Shown: positions 19,201-28,433 of the stretch, piece after piece | How positions within the stretch are numbered: the first letter of the stretch is position 1 | Layout of the letters: each line of letters begins with the position of its first letter | Source of the DNA: Calditrichia bacterium | GTDB lineage: Bacteria; Calditrichota; Calditrichia; JAJRVZ01 | Assembly (NCBI GenBank): GCA_023132435.1 | Contig: JAGLYF010000131.1 | Span: 1-44,543 of the forward strand | Length of the DNA: 44,543 nucleotides | Direction: 5' to 3' | Program-made: the position numbers and the translations under genes | The notes under the pieces: model-generated | Databases searched by the model: none | Seen by the model: only the letters and a program-made list of their open reading frames with translations | Told to the model about the DNA's origin: nothing

Positions 19201-21528
19201 AGCTGTAAGATCTTCCGCCTTAATTTTTTGGGTTGTCGAATGCAAAATTTCAAACAATTCTTCAAATGGAGAAGCAATATCAGCAACATCATTGTAGCCC
19301 ATTAAGCGGGCTGATGATTTCAAAGAATGAAGACTTTTTTCAATTGTTTCATATGCCTGTTCATCATCAAGATTACTACTCAATTTTACGATAGCCGCAT
19401 TGATAACAGTCAGGTAGTTTTCCGACTCCTGTTTAAAAATCTCCTCAAGATCCTCTTCTTCCTTTTTACTAAGGCTTTCTTTTGCAGATGCTAACTCTGT
19501 TTCAATATCTGCCTCTACGCCTTTGTCCGCTATTATTTTTATGATTGACTGATATGATTTCCCTAGTTGTTCTAAATCTTCTCTATCGGGGATTGATTCT
19601 GGTTGTTCCTGAATAAGTGATAAATAAAACCTGGGGAATTCATTTAATTTTAAAGCGCCCAGCATATTTAAATTAATTGTTAATCGTTCAAAATGTTTGA
19701 TCTGGCGATTTTTGATTTCATGATCATTTTCATTAAAAACAGAATTGAGTTGTTTAAAAAAATCCGAAGCATTTTTTTCTTCGATCTCCATTAATACGGT
19801 TAGAAGTTTATCTGTATCGCCAAATGGTATCTCTTTGATTTCATCTAAATACTTGTCCTTAAATTTTGATATTCTTTTTTCAAGCTTATCATAGCTAAAA
19901 TCGGGAGAAATCTGCTTGATAAAATCATTATAAATTTTCACTAGGTCTTTTCTTGCCGCACGATATTTTTTATCATCTATTTCAGTGATCGCCGAACCAC
20001 ACTCAAGATAATCTTGAAAAAAAGAATTTATATCATTTTGATCTACAATTTTTGCAGCGCTGAACAGTTTTGATATCAAATTTTCAAATTTATCGGAAAT
20101 TGGTTTTTCAGTTGATAATTCTTCATTGATTACGGGTTCAAGATCCTTTAAGAGAGATTTAAAAACATTTATAAGCGATTTTTTATCTTTACCACTAACC
20201 ACTTCCCCATCCTTTTCAGTTTCGATCGATTCTTCCGGGGCAGGTTCCTTTTTCTTATCTTCTTTGATCTCCTCATCGGAAGGAGCGATAAAAAGAGTCG
20301 TTAAAAATTCATCCAAAAGGGAGTTTATCTTTGATGATTCAGGTGTCTCTGCTTTGGCATCCTTAAAAATATCTGTCTTTTGTAATATTGAGAGAAGTTC
20401 GTCAACCGAATCTTTTGCTCCAGGATTGTATGAATTGTTCTCTTTTTTGGCTTGATTCAGTAGAGCCAGCATATCAGAGCAGAAATCTTCCAGTTTAACA
20501 TAACCATGAATCATGCTAATTTCTTTAAACGATTGAAATTGTTCTATCAACTTATTCAGGTGTTCTGTTTTATCCGGAGATTTTTCCAGATCCTTAAATA
20601 TCTTTTTCAGATTAGTAACATATTCATCAACTTCAGCCTGAAAATACTCTGACAATAAATTATCAATTGTTGTCGGTTTTTCAGGAATTTCCTCTCGCTC
20701 AAATTTTGTTTCCTCTTCTTTTTCAGGTAAGGTAATTTTACCTTCTTTTACTGAATTCTCTATAAAGTCAGTATCTAATTCTACGATCAGCGACGTATAT
20801 GATTCGATGGTATCCTGGATTTTAGACATAAGCCGGGACGGTGAATAAGGGGTTCCGGAGATCCAGGGATAAATTTTTTGTAATTGACTAATTAAATTTT
20901 GAACTACGTCAGGTATTTCATCTTCAACAGACTTATCAAGATTCCCGATAAGTATTTTTGTAAAATCGATATATAACTCCGTATCTTCTTCGCTGGATTG
21001 GACAAGAAGTACCTTTTTCAATTCAGAGATAAAACTCTGTTCGATATACTCAGTAAAACTGTGAGTATCTTCTTCAACCTCCTTCTCAGGTTGCATTTCA
21101 GGAGCAGACTCTGCTGATTTTTCTTCCTGGATTTCTGGGGATGTTACTATTTCGGGGGCAGATCCTCTTAATTCATTATTAACCAGTTTTATTGAGTGAA
21201 GAGTCCCTTCTTCTTCAAGTAAAATTGAAAGACCACTGACAAAATCATCAGCTATCTCCGGTAAAGCGTCCACCAGTTCAGTGGGAGGATAATCCTGTGC
21301 ACGATCAAAAATATCGAAAAGAAAGATAGATAATTCACCGGATGCCCGTTCCTGTGCCAGCTTACCTATCCCTTCCGTTATCTCTTCTTGCTCACTGAGA
21401 AGGGTAAACAGTTCATCGATTACCTGAAAGTTTTCCTGATCGTGTGTCTCGCGTGTTTTCTCGCGTACATGATCAAAAAACTCACAGATATAAAACTCGT
21501 TAAAACTGATTCTATCTCTTTTTGACAT
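16216..21528 (-). CDS. Giant CheA-type hybrid histidine kinase (ChpA/PilL-like) with multiple Hpt domains and a receiver
   Basis: A 1770-residue cytoplasmic kinase, far longer than CheA (about 650). Three canonical Hpt domains carry phosphorylatable His734 (LHSLKSSARLMG), His877 (MHSLKTAAKMLG) and His1019 (IHTLKGTAQIL). At least two Hpt-like folds upstream lack the histidine: Gln332 in QSFKEISMIHGY, and a region near 630-660 with LNMLGALKLNEF. After a Pro-rich linker come the dimerisation helix (VNMAAELVINKTQL, about 1140), the ATPase boxes HLVRNAIDHG (about 1326), VQDDGAGIDPE (about 1363) and GRGVGLDVV (about 1421), a CheW-like domain (about 1445-1600) and a receiver (1648-1770) with Asp1700 in TDLEMPKMHG and the KPF lysine. 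ATG start with GAGGG upstream. It is the last gene of the che cluster. Confidence 0.93.
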   Translation of the reverse strand: MSKRDRISFNEFYICEFFDHVREKTRETHDQENFQVIDELFTLLSEQEEITEGIGKLAQERASGELSIFLFDIFDRAQDYPPTELVDALPEIADDFVSGLSILLEEEGTLHSIKLVNNELRGSAPEIVTSPEIQEEKSAESAPEMQPEKEVEEDTHSFTEYIEQSFISELKKVLLVQSSEEDTELYIDFTKILIGNLDKSVEDEIPDVVQNLISQLQKIYPWISGTPYSPSRLMSKIQDTIESYTSLIVELDTDFIENSVKEGKITLPEKEEETKFEREEIPEKPTTIDNLLSEYFQAEVDEYVTNLKKIFKDLEKSPDKTEHLNKLIEQFQSFKEISMIHGYVKLEDFCSDMLALLNQAKKENNSYNPGAKDSVDELLSILQKTDIFKDAKAETPESSKINSLLDEFLTTLFIAPSDEEIKEDKKKEPAPEESIETEKDGEVVSGKDKKSLINVFKSLLKDLEPVINEELSTEKPISDKFENLISKLFSAAKIVDQNDINSFFQDYLECGSAITEIDDKKYRAARKDLVKIYNDFIKQISPDFSYDKLEKRISKFKDKYLDEIKEIPFGDTDKLLTVLMEIEEKNASDFFKQLNSVFNENDHEIKNRQIKHFERLTINLNMLGALKLNEFPRFYLSLIQEQPESIPDREDLEQLGKSYQSIIKIIADKGVEADIETELASAKESLSKKEEEDLEEIFKQESENYLTVINAAIVKLSSNLDDEQAYETIEKSLHSLKSSARLMGYNDVADIASPFEELFEILHSTTQKIKAEDLTAIKEVAGGLSLGVKGESVDPASLIEKLKSIEVSKPSDSVADLKEEIKEEQLFAGSSDEDEDLLDIFKDESTEYITIVEKATEALSKNPQDKDALGQLEHAMHSLKTAAKMLGFSEIGQVADSVEKVAVETLKGEINNNAQVNKSISSAIELIKELTAGDKKSSEDVEAIISGLDISLFKKGESGQAEDIAGEKPGTESLELDEQTEMFIKEGWELLEKINRDLVNLEKDPKDKSVIDNLNRTIHTLKGTAQILNFQHIGTLAHKIEDLFAKSKESEQGLSESNMDLTFKAVDTIQELLNSIKKGEEEKGTEANLIMKQIDEQLAKSGSKPLSVEAPEKPVVPPAKPKIIPVEKIQEDRKDTDQVIKISTEYLDNLVNMAAELVINKTQLSAYLDKLRAIGETLDNDKKRLRKTSRTISSFLEKTVGDETGTKIKEEIDKNMLDDLILVSDEFKDVMVTFDTVSKSFRTITQEFEQNIGQISTLTKSLHDDILQVRMVPTEMLFNRFPRAVRDMAKKLKKKVNLVVEGEKTEMDRALIESLTDPVMHLVRNAIDHGIETPKERKEKGKSEDGIILLKARRSKNQILIEVQDDGAGIDPEIVKNVIIKKNLAKEEDLEGMNTTEIMDFVFHPGFSTRDEASDVSGRGVGLDVVADHLQKLKGDIRINSTPGKGTIFNLRVPLTLAIAQAILVKVGSETLAIPLTSIEETVQFKDPEFVEQDEKAFITVRDKLIPVAYLSALLNYRTGKKSTGSKSNTAIIVQESGARYGLIVDSVLRREEIVIKSLGEHLAHVPYISGGTIYGDGSVGLILDIPSITQKIESDVYGQEKDFSDIERARELVVKESQKTTVKKEIRKKEPVQKYEVLVKKKKIKGRSPKALIVDDSVSVREFVSSVLEKNKYATVLTEDGPEALEQLRKEKFDIIITDLEMPKMHGFDLIQEIRSYKKYQSIPIVILTGRAGKKHKDKGIELGANAYITKPFKENDLLKSLENFIEIA

Positions 21529-21543
21529 TATTTCCCTCTATTT

Positions 21544-23340
21544 CTATTGGGACAATTTAAATTTTGATACTGCATCATCAAGAGATTTGGAAAGAGATTC
21601 CAATCGTGTTATTTCAATTTCAGATTGTTTTGCTCCCTCTGCTGTCTGATGAGCGATTGAAGCAATTCCTTCCATCACTTTCACAATATCTTCACTCGAT
21701 TTTAGTTGTTTCTCGGTTGCTTTTGTAATTTCACCGACAGAGGTTGTGGATATATCGACGGCGCCTAATATTTCACGCAATGCTGATCCGGCGACATCAA
21801 CTTTTTTAGTGCCCTCGGCAACCTCTGCATTTCCAATCTCCATCGCCATCACTACTTCAGAAATACCATTTTGGATGTCCTCGATAAGTTTGGTAATCTC
21901 ACTGGCAGAATGACTGGATCTTTCCGCCAGATTCCTTATCTCATCCGCCACAACAGTAAATCCCCTTCCTGCCTCTCCGGCGCGTGCTGCTTCTATCGTT
22001 GCATTCAACGCCAGAAGATTCGTACGACTGGCTATATCGCTAATAAACTCAGAAATCTCGCCGATCCTTGCCGAATTTTCACCAAGTATTTTCACCCTTT
22101 CAGACGTATCGGTGACAGTTTCTCTTATTCGATGCATACCCTCAACAGATTGCTCAACGATCGCCCCCCCACGCTCTGCTACTTCTTTTGCATGACGGGC
22201 TGCATCCGATGCCCTTTGGGCACTATCGTTTGTGTTTTCCGCGACACTGGTCATATTTTTGGCTAAACCACTAATTTGCTCTATTTCTTTTGCCTGATTA
22301 TCCGCACCCACTGCCATTTCAGTCGTTTTTTCAAGAATACCTTGCGTGGATTGTGCAACATGTTCGGCACTCTTTTTCACATCCCGGACCAAAGCACTAA
22401 GATCTGATACCATTAAGTTAAATGAATCAGCTAAGGCGCCTAAAGTATCTGCCGTTACCTGAGCAGTAACTGTAAAATCTCCGTCGGCAGCAGCACTGAC
22501 GATGCGTAACAATTCTTTAATTTGTCGTTGTATTTTATCTTTGTCTTCGTCTGTCGCTATTTTTTTCCGAAAACCTGATTGCAATTTGTCTAATTTGGTC
22601 GAGATTTCCGATAAATAACCAACATCAAATTCGGCATACTTTGCTGAAACATCTCCTGACGCTAATTTATTAAAATGATCAGACAGCGTATCAATACTTT
22701 TTTGAAGAGGATTAAGCACAACTTTAATTATTATGATACCTAAAATAATAAGTAATACACTGATAACTAATGGGAAAATCAAGAATTTAAAAAGCGATGG
22801 AGATTTGTCACCTACTTCCATATCAATTTGTAATAAACCGACAATTTCTGAAACCGTATTTTTGATTGGCGCAAAAGCACTCATATAGGATTTTTCTCCC
22901 CTATCATAGGGAGCTTTTAATTCGATATATCCTTTATTGAAGGTGGGATTCATCTCCCCCCATAAATTGAATTCCTGATTTATCACATTCTGATTATTTG
23001 ATGTGACAACAAAATTCGTAATATTACCCTGCCTCCTGAGTGTTTTCACCGCATCTTTTTCCAATTTGTTAGCAGTACGGATAGCCTGCAAAACGCCCGC
23101 AATTTTTAAATAATGTTCATTATTAAAATCGGAAGGACTTCTAATTAAATCAAAACTATCGCCATCAATTTGAATAACGCTCGTGGATACCATCGCGATG
23201 AGTTTTTCGTTAAAGGCTTCCTGGACAGAATCTTTTGCCAGATAGTAAGCCCATGCAGCTGATATAAGCAAACCTATGATCACCAGTGGAAGAAATATTA
23301 ATACTATTTTTCTTAAGATTAAGGAAGTCGTTCCAGGCAT
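21544..23340 (-). CDS. Methyl-accepting chemotaxis protein (PilJ-like)
   Basis: A 598-residue transmembrane chemoreceptor. TM1 is residues about 10-32 and TM2 about 184-209. The periplasmic segment of about 150 residues between them resembles a Cache-type sensor ([38 protein letters not shown]). Two HAMP-like segments follow: [21 protein letters not shown] near 210-260, and [22 protein letters not shown] near 285-320. The signalling domain has the canonical hairpin tip [30 protein letters not shown] in the usual position, shown here only to locate it. No C-terminal CheR-binding pentapeptide is present, as in PilJ. Ligand unknown. ATG start with AAGGA upstream; 15 bases separate it from the CheA gene. 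Confidence 0.92.
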   Translation of the reverse strand: MPGTTSLILRKIVLIFLPLVIIGLLISAAWAYYLAKDSVQEAFNEKLIAMVSTSVIQIDGDSFDLIRSPSDFNNEHYLKIAGVLQAIRTANKLEKDAVKTLRRQGNITNFVVTSNNQNVINQEFNLWGEMNPTFNKGYIELKAPYDRGEKSYMSAFAPIKNTVSEIVGLLQIDMEVGDKSPSLFKFLIFPLVISVLLIILGIIIIKVVLNPLQKSIDTLSDHFNKLASGDVSAKYAEFDVGYLSEISTKLDKLQSGFRKKIATDEDKDKIQRQIKELLRIVSAAADGDFTVTAQVTADTLGALADSFNLMVSDLSALVRDVKKSAEHVAQSTQGILEKTTEMAVGADNQAKEIEQISGLAKNMTSVAENTNDSAQRASDAARHAKEVAERGGAIVEQSVEGMHRIRETVTDTSERVKILGENSARIGEISEFISDIASRTNLLALNATIEAARAGEAGRGFTVVADEIRNLAERSSHSASEITKLIEDIQNGISEVVMAMEIGNAEVAEGTKKVDVAGSALREILGAVDISTTSVGEITKATEKQLKSSEDIVKVMEGIASIAHQTAEGAKQSEIEITRLESLSKSLDDAVSKFKLSQ

Positions 23341-23355
23341 TCTTTAGTTCCTTTA

Positions 23356-23823
23356 TTAGTTTTCCTTAACGAAGATCACGCTTGAATTCAGCAATTTCTC
23401 TGTCTCAAACAAATATATTTGTCCCATCTTATCAGTTTCATATATGCCACGAATAAAGTATGCCATTCGGGCTGGGATATTTTTCGAAGGCAATTGTACT
23501 TTAGAATTCTCAACCTCCACAAAATCCAGAACCTTTTCCACGACAAAACTAATGAGGAAATCAGAAGATTCCACCACTAACACCATATCAGTATCTTTTT
23601 TTCCCGTTGAATTGAGACCCAGTATCTGTTGGATGTCTATCAGTGAAATAATATTTCCTCTTAAATTATAGACACCTACAACATGAGTCGGAACATTCGG
23701 CAATAAGGTTACTTTAGGAGGTGGTAAGACTTCCCGAACCTTTGACATTTCCAGACCAAACAGTTTTCCTGAAACACTAAAAACGGAATACCGGGTGTAT
23801 TTTTCATGATTCGCGGATTTCAA
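23356..23823 (-). CDS. cheW: CheW-like coupling protein (PilI-like)
   Basis: A 155-residue single CheW domain: YSVFSVSGKLFGLEMSKVREVLPP, VVGVYNLRGNIISLIDI and a C-terminal QIYLFETEKLL strand. It should bridge the receptor tip and the kinase's own CheW-like domain. The reading frame can only start at a TTG five bases after the response-regulator stop, with AGG four bases upstream, so translation is probably coupled. An ATG seen close by is out of frame. Confidence 0.92.
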   Translation of the reverse strand: MKSANHEKYTRYSVFSVSGKLFGLEMSKVREVLPPPKVTLLPNVPTHVVGVYNLRGNIISLIDIQQILGLNSTGKKDTDMVLVVESSDFLISFVVEKVLDFVEVENSKVQLPSKNIPARMAYFIRGIYETDKMGQIYLFETEKLLNSSVIFVKEN

Positions 23824-23828
23824 ATTGC

Positions 23829-24797
23829 CTAGACCTCAATTAAAGTTTTTACTTTCTCAACTAATTCTTCATCCCGAAAAGGTTTAGGCAAAAAGTCATC
23901 AACCCCAACTTCTTTTGCTGTTTCAATTAGCTGGGGAGAATCCTTACCGGATAACATAATGACAGGTAGTTTTTTTTCAGTCTTAATCGTTTTAAGTACC
24001 TCTATCCCATTCATATCAGGTAACATCATATCGAGAATCACCAGATTCGGCTTTTCCTTCTCAATCGCTTCCAAACCTTCTTTTCCGCTAATCGCTGTGA
24101 TAATGTTATAATCTTCATCTTCCAGGGCAATTTCAATCATTTTTCTAATAACAATACTATCATCAATAATCATCACTGTTTTTTTAGTGCCGTCAGAAAT
24201 AATCTCTTCGTCCGAACTCTCAACTTCGGCTGGTTTTTCCACTGCAGGTTCAGGCTTTTCAGCTACTACTGTTTCCGGTTCTTCCGGGACGGAAATACCC
24301 GGTGGTGTTGTTTCCTCTTCTCCAGTTAATTTATCTAAAGATATGGTTTCTTCTTCCGTTTTTTCCTCAGGTTCCAGCGAAAATTCTTCTTTTGATTCCG
24401 GAACAGTTTCTTCCAATTCTGGTATTACATCTTCCTCTTCCGGCTTAGAGGCAGATGCTTCCAGTTGTTCGTCGACTTGTGAGATCACCTCTTCCTCTTC
24501 CATCAATAATTCATCTCCGATTAAGGGTGTCGTTACATCTTCTGGCTGTTTTTCTGCCTCGGCTTCTGCTTTTGCTTCTTCAGCTTTTTCAATTAAGGCT
24601 TTTGATTCAAGAGAGGCTAAGATCTCTTCAACCGCAGATATATCTTCCCCTAAAAGAGAAGAAATTTCTTCAGCGCTTGTATTTTCGCCAACCAGAAATA
24701 ATACCTTCCATTGCATATAAGGCATATTTGCTTCTTTTACCTTATCATCAATATTGTCGACTTTTTTATAAAATTGTTCCACGATCTTCCCCTTCAC
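23829..24797 (-). CDS. Response regulator with N-terminal HTH-like domain and C-terminal receiver
   Basis: A 322-residue protein. Residues about 1-72 form a small helical domain (YMQWKVLFLVGENTSAEEIS, LLGEDISAVEEILASLESKA) resembling a winged-helix or helix-turn-helix. Residues about 73-205 are an acidic Glu/Pro/Ala linker without structure. Residues 206-322 are a receiver: acidic pair in TVMIIDDSIVIRK, phosphoacceptor Asp256 in LVILDMMLPDMNG, Ser in MLSGKDSP, and Lys in DFLPKPF. This order is the reverse of OmpR-type regulators. The start is GTG two bases after the parA stop; GTG at 24782 with AGGGGA upstream is an alternative. It is probably the PilG/CheY-like output of the cluster; whether the N-terminal domain binds DNA or a protein is unknown. 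Confidence 0.88.
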   Translation of the reverse strand: MKGKIVEQFYKKVDNIDDKVKEANMPYMQWKVLFLVGENTSAEEISSLLGEDISAVEEILASLESKALIEKAEEAKAEAEAEKQPEDVTTPLIGDELLMEEEEVISQVDEQLEASASKPEEEDVIPELEETVPESKEEFSLEPEEKTEEETISLDKLTGEEETTPPGISVPEEPETVVAEKPEPAVEKPAEVESSDEEIISDGTKKTVMIIDDSIVIRKMIEIALEDEDYNIITAISGKEGLEAIEKEKPNLVILDMMLPDMNGIEVLKTIKTEKKLPVIMLSGKDSPQLIETAKEVGVDDFLPKPFRDEELVEKVKTLIEV

Positions 24798-24799
24798 TT

Positions 24800-25573
24800 T
24801 TATCGATTATTTGATCCAGAAATCAATATCTCCTCTGCTAAATGCAGATACCCGACCGCTCCGGCAGAAGCAATATCAAAAAGGGCAACTGGTTTACCCT
24901 TGCTCGGAGCCTCGGAAATCTTTGAATTTCTTGGAATTACGGTTTCTAAAACCGTATCCTTAAAGCTATATCGGAGCTCCTCGGATATTTCTTGACTTCT
25001 TTTTATCCTTTTATCAAACATGGTGATTAAAAAACCCTTGAAATCAAGATCCGGATTATATTTTTGACTGAGTTTTTTTACCGTTCGGATAAATTTACCA
25101 AGTGCTTTTAAGGAGTAGTATTCACATTGAACCGGAATCAGGATAGAATCAGCGGCCGTAATAGCATTTATTGTGAGACTTCCAAGACTGGGTGGGCAAT
25201 CAATCACAACAAAATCATACACTTCCTTAAAGGGTGTTAACACTTTTTTTAATAAGCTATAATCCATACCATGACGAAAAAATTCTATTTCTTCTTCCTC
25301 TTCAAACACATTTGAAGGAACGATATGCAAATCCTCAAGACCAATATCGATTATAGCATCTGTCAGGGGAATATTGTCTCTGAAAATCTGGTACATCCCA
25401 CTTTTGATCTGGGTCTCGTTTAACTGAAAACTTGCCGCAACACTACCCTGAGGATCCATATCAATCAGAAGAATTTTCTGATCGAGGATTGCCAGACTGG
25501 CACCCAGATTTACGGAAGTGGTAGTCTTACCGACACCACCTTTTTGACTTACAACTGCAACAATTTCACCCAT
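24800..25573 (-). CDS. ParA/Soj-family ATPase, chemosensory-cluster associated
   Basis: A 257-residue member of the deviant Walker A ATPases: KGGVGKT at residues 11-17 with the signature Lys11, switch LLIDMDPQGS, and Walker B VVIDCPPSLGS. The body matches chromosomal Soj over its full length. There is no ParB or parS-like partner next to it. Instead it sits immediately upstream of the response regulator, CheW, receptor and kinase. In other bacteria orphan ParA relatives (ParC, PpfA) position chemoreceptor arrays, so an array-segregation role is inferred. ATG start. AGGAG lies rather far upstream, inside the end of the urocanase gene, so coupling is likely. Confidence 0.9.
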   Translation of the reverse strand: MGEIVAVVSQKGGVGKTTTSVNLGASLAILDQKILLIDMDPQGSVAASFQLNETQIKSGMYQIFRDNIPLTDAIIDIGLEDLHIVPSNVFEEEEEIEFFRHGMDYSLLKKVLTPFKEVYDFVVIDCPPSLGSLTINAITAADSILIPVQCEYYSLKALGKFIRTVKKLSQKYNPDLDFKGFLITMFDKRIKRSQEISEELRYSFKDTVLETVIPRNSKISEAPSKGKPVALFDIASAGAVGYLHLAEEILISGSNNR

Positions 25574-25585
25574 TTAATTTTTATA

Positions 25586-27238
25586 TCACTCCTGAGACAT
25601 CGGAATTTTAACTCTATTTTCTTTTGCACATTGATGTGCTTCTTTATATCCAGCATCTACATGACGAAAGATTCCCATTAAAGGATCATTGGTCAGGACA
25701 CGATCCAGCCTTGAATCCATCTCATCCGTACCATCAGCAACGATAACCTGACCGGCATGCTGCGAATATCCAATACCTACTCCACCGCCATGATGAAAAG
25801 AAACCCATGAAGCGCCGGAAGCGACATTTAAAAAGCCATTAAGCAGGGGCCAGTCACTAATAACATCGCTACCGTCTTTCATATCTTCGGTTTCTCTGTT
25901 TGGAGAAGCAACGCTTCCCGTATCAAGATGATCACGGCCTATCACGACCGGTGCAGATATTTCGCCTTTACGAACCATTGCATTCAATGCCTTACCAAAT
26001 TTTGCTCTTTCTCCCAGACCCAGCCAGCATATCCTTGAAGGTAATCCCTGAAATGCTACCTTTTTTTGCGCCAGCTGAATCCATCGGATAAGTGATTTAT
26101 TTTCCGGAAATAACTCGTTTATTAATTCATCAGTTTTGTATATATCATTTTTATCTCCGGAAAGAGCAACCCAACGAAATGGACCTTTCCCTTCACAAAA
26201 AAGCGGTCTGATATATGCCGGTACAAAGCCGGGATAATCGAAAGCATTTCGTACACCCTCTTTTTGTGCCTGTGCCCTCAGATTATTACCATAATCAAAA
26301 ACGACCGCGCCCTCTTTCTGTAAATCCAACATGGCCTGACAATGTTTTGCCATCGATTTAAAAGAGAGGTCTATATATCTTTTAGGCTGATTTTTCCGTA
26401 AATCCAGCGCTTCTTCATAACTTACCTGGTGTGGCACATATCCGTTTAATTCGTCGTGTGCCGATGTTTGATCCGTCACAATATCCGGAACAACGTTCCG
26501 GTCCACCAAATCAGGAAAAATCGTCGCCGCATTACCAAGAAGACCAACCGAGAGTGCCTCTTTTTTCTCCACTGCACTCCTGCACATACTCAGGGCTTCA
26601 TCTATATTATCGGTCCATTTATCCAAATATTTGAGTTTTATTCTTCTTTCTATCCTTTTTTTATCAACTTCGACGACAAGGGCAACTCCCCCATTCATTG
26701 TTACTGCAAGAGGTTGCGCGCCTCCCATACCACCTAATCCCGCGGTCAGAACCAGTTTGCCTGCCAGGTTTTTGGAGGGAAAATCTTCTGCAATGGTTGC
26801 AAAAGTCTCATAAGTGCCCTGCAATATTCCCTGAGTCCCGATATATATCCAGCTACCGGCTGTCATTTGCCCGTACATGATTAAGCCTTTTTGTTCCAGT
26901 TCCCTGAATTTTTCCCATGTTGCCCAGGCCGGGACTATATTTGAATTAGCTATTAAAACTCTAGGCGCGTGATTAAAAGTTCTGGCGATACCTACCGGTT
27001 TTCCTGATTGTACCAATAATGTTTCGTCATTATCCAATTTTTTTAAGGCTCTGATAATTGCCTTATATGACTCCCAGTTTCTTGCTGCTTTTCCAGACCC
27101 ACCGTACACTACCAGATCTTGTGGTTTTTCAGCTACTTCGGGATCCAGGTTATTCATTAACATCCGCATTGCCGCTTCTTGGTGCCAACTTTTGCAGCTG
27201 ATTGAGGAGCCACGAGGAGCTCGTATAACTTCACTCAT
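25586..27238 (-). CDS. hutU: Urocanate hydratase
   Basis: Second step of histidine degradation: converts urocanate and water to imidazolonepropionate, with NAD+ as electrophilic cofactor, in the cytoplasm. The 550-residue length is standard. Visible motifs are [14 protein letters not shown], the NAD-binding glycine run [10 protein letters not shown] (residues 166-175) and the urocanase signature [16 protein letters not shown] with active-site Cys404. The frame opens at a TTG (27253), but the ATG at 27238 is chosen because AGGAG lies five bases upstream. That ribosome site overlaps the stop codon of the upstream hydrolase gene. No hutH, hutI or hutG is in the window; instead the chemosensory genes follow closely. 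Confidence 0.95.
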   Translation of the reverse strand: MSEVIRAPRGSSISCKSWHQEAAMRMLMNNLDPEVAEKPQDLVVYGGSGKAARNWESYKAIIRALKKLDNDETLLVQSGKPVGIARTFNHAPRVLIANSNIVPAWATWEKFRELEQKGLIMYGQMTAGSWIYIGTQGILQGTYETFATIAEDFPSKNLAGKLVLTAGLGGMGGAQPLAVTMNGGVALVVEVDKKRIERRIKLKYLDKWTDNIDEALSMCRSAVEKKEALSVGLLGNAATIFPDLVDRNVVPDIVTDQTSAHDELNGYVPHQVSYEEALDLRKNQPKRYIDLSFKSMAKHCQAMLDLQKEGAVVFDYGNNLRAQAQKEGVRNAFDYPGFVPAYIRPLFCEGKGPFRWVALSGDKNDIYKTDELINELFPENKSLIRWIQLAQKKVAFQGLPSRICWLGLGERAKFGKALNAMVRKGEISAPVVIGRDHLDTGSVASPNRETEDMKDGSDVISDWPLLNGFLNVASGASWVSFHHGGGVGIGYSQHAGQVIVADGTDEMDSRLDRVLTNDPLMGIFRHVDAGYKEAHQCAKENRVKIPMSQE

Positions 27239-27239
27239 G

Positions 27240-28373
27240 TTATCTCCTGGCAATTATTTGACGCTGAAGATTCATTAAATACTCTTTATTTTCATGTAAA
27301 TAGTTATATGAAAAGAGGGAAAATCCGGCAAAACCACCGTCCCTCGTTGCTTTCAGGCGTTTTAAAACCGCCCCCACATCCTGATTGTATGTTGAAATCC
27401 CTACGATAATCTTTTCCTTCAGATTCCTATCATTTAGTTGCTTTAATACCGAATTAAATTCCTGCCAGTCGGTACGATAGTTCATAATGGCAACAAAATC
27501 ACAAATGTCGTTCCGGAGCCAGCTCAACCAGTCCTGAAAATAGCGGTGTTTTGCTATCACCGGATCCGGTTTAACTGCCACCGATAATTCCAGATCCGGT
27601 TGTATATTTTTAATTGTCTTTGAAATTACTTCTAAATAATTACTTAGCGTACCAGTCAGCGATTTTCTGTATTCTCTGTCTGCATAGAGAAATACCTCAT
27701 ACCCCCTTTGTTCCGTATAAGTCTGAGCCGACTGATAAATAATCCAGGGATCATAAATATCTTCCATCATATACATCGTTCGGCTCGCCGGTGTAAAAGA
27801 ATAGGCCAGACTTGGATACCGGTAGTAATCCAGATGTATTCCGTCCAAATCATAATATTCCGATATTTCCCGTAAGATATTTAATAAATCATCTTGCACC
27901 GCAGCGACTTTAGGATCCAAAAAAAAGCCTTCATGACCTTGTCGCTTCAGACTTTTATAATCCGGAAAATCGCCATCTCTAAGTACATAATCGGAATGTT
28001 TATTTAGAATATGACTTTTATTCTCAGGAAACTGATCACCTGCCCATACATAGAACATATTCACCCAGGCATGAATACGCATGCCGGAATGATCAGATTT
28101 TTTAATAACATATTCCAACGGATCAAAATCATCTTCAACACTGGCTGCTTTTGGTTCCCATTGACTGTTGTAATAAGTATGACCGAGAGCACGGATTTGG
28201 AAGAAGATATCACTGATGTTTAACTCAATCGCCGTTGATAAAATTCTATCGACATCCGATTTTGTTGTCACGGCATATCGGACCACCCACAGAGCTGAGC
28301 GTTCCCCGTGAACAGTATTTCCGATTAATAAATGAGGAATCAGGTACAACAGGACCACTAAAAAAAGACGCAT
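27240..28373 (-). CDS. Secreted family-10-like glycosyl hydrolase (GHL10/DUF187)
   Basis: A 377-residue protein with an N-terminal signal peptide ([16 protein letters not shown]) and a TIM-barrel of the glycosyl-hydrolase-like GHL10 family (YngK-like). Motifs: [23 protein letters not shown], the family hallmark [12 protein letters not shown] with likely catalytic acidic residues, [10 protein letters not shown], and [12 protein letters not shown] with [13 protein letters not shown] at the end of the barrel. The substrate is not established for this family; an envelope or exported polysaccharide is likely. ATG start with AGGA five bases upstream. It is the first gene of the block that continues with hutU one base downstream. 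Confidence 0.88.
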   Translation of the reverse strand: MRLFLVVLLYLIPHLLIGNTVHGERSALWVVRYAVTTKSDVDRILSTAIELNISDIFFQIRALGHTYYNSQWEPKAASVEDDFDPLEYVIKKSDHSGMRIHAWVNMFYVWAGDQFPENKSHILNKHSDYVLRDGDFPDYKSLKRQGHEGFFLDPKVAAVQDDLLNILREISEYYDLDGIHLDYYRYPSLAYSFTPASRTMYMMEDIYDPWIIYQSAQTYTEQRGYEVFLYADREYRKSLTGTLSNYLEVISKTIKNIQPDLELSVAVKPDPVIAKHRYFQDWLSWLRNDICDFVAIMNYRTDWQEFNSVLKQLNDRNLKEKIIVGISTYNQDVGAVLKRLKATRDGGFAGFSLFSYNYLHENKEYLMNLQRQIIARR

Positions 28374-28404
28374 AATATCCTGTTTATTTTTAATTAATCC
28401 TTAA

Positions 28405-28433
28405 AATATATAAAACCCTAAGTTATATTGCAA
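28405..28433 (-). promoter_or_regulatory. Candidate sigma-70-type promoter of the GHL10-hutU-parA-che block
   Basis: On the minus strand TTGCAA (28433-28428) is followed after exactly 17 bases by TATATT (28410-28405), placing the transcription start about 25 bases before the hydrolase ATG. A second -35-like TTGACA lies at 28477-28472 but has only a poor -10 (TACTTG) 17 bases on. Assigned by eye only. Confidence 0.4.

Noticed and set aside
24187-24814. Two Ser- and Leu-rich plus-strand frames
   Set aside because: They are antisense to the Glu/Pro-rich linker of the response regulator, whose codons create long stop-free opposite frames. There is no ribosome site or family similarity.
27239-27253. 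TTG start for urocanate hydratase
   Set aside because: The ATG at 27238 has an ideal AGGAG site and matches the family length; the TTG would place the start inside the upstream gene without a ribosome site.
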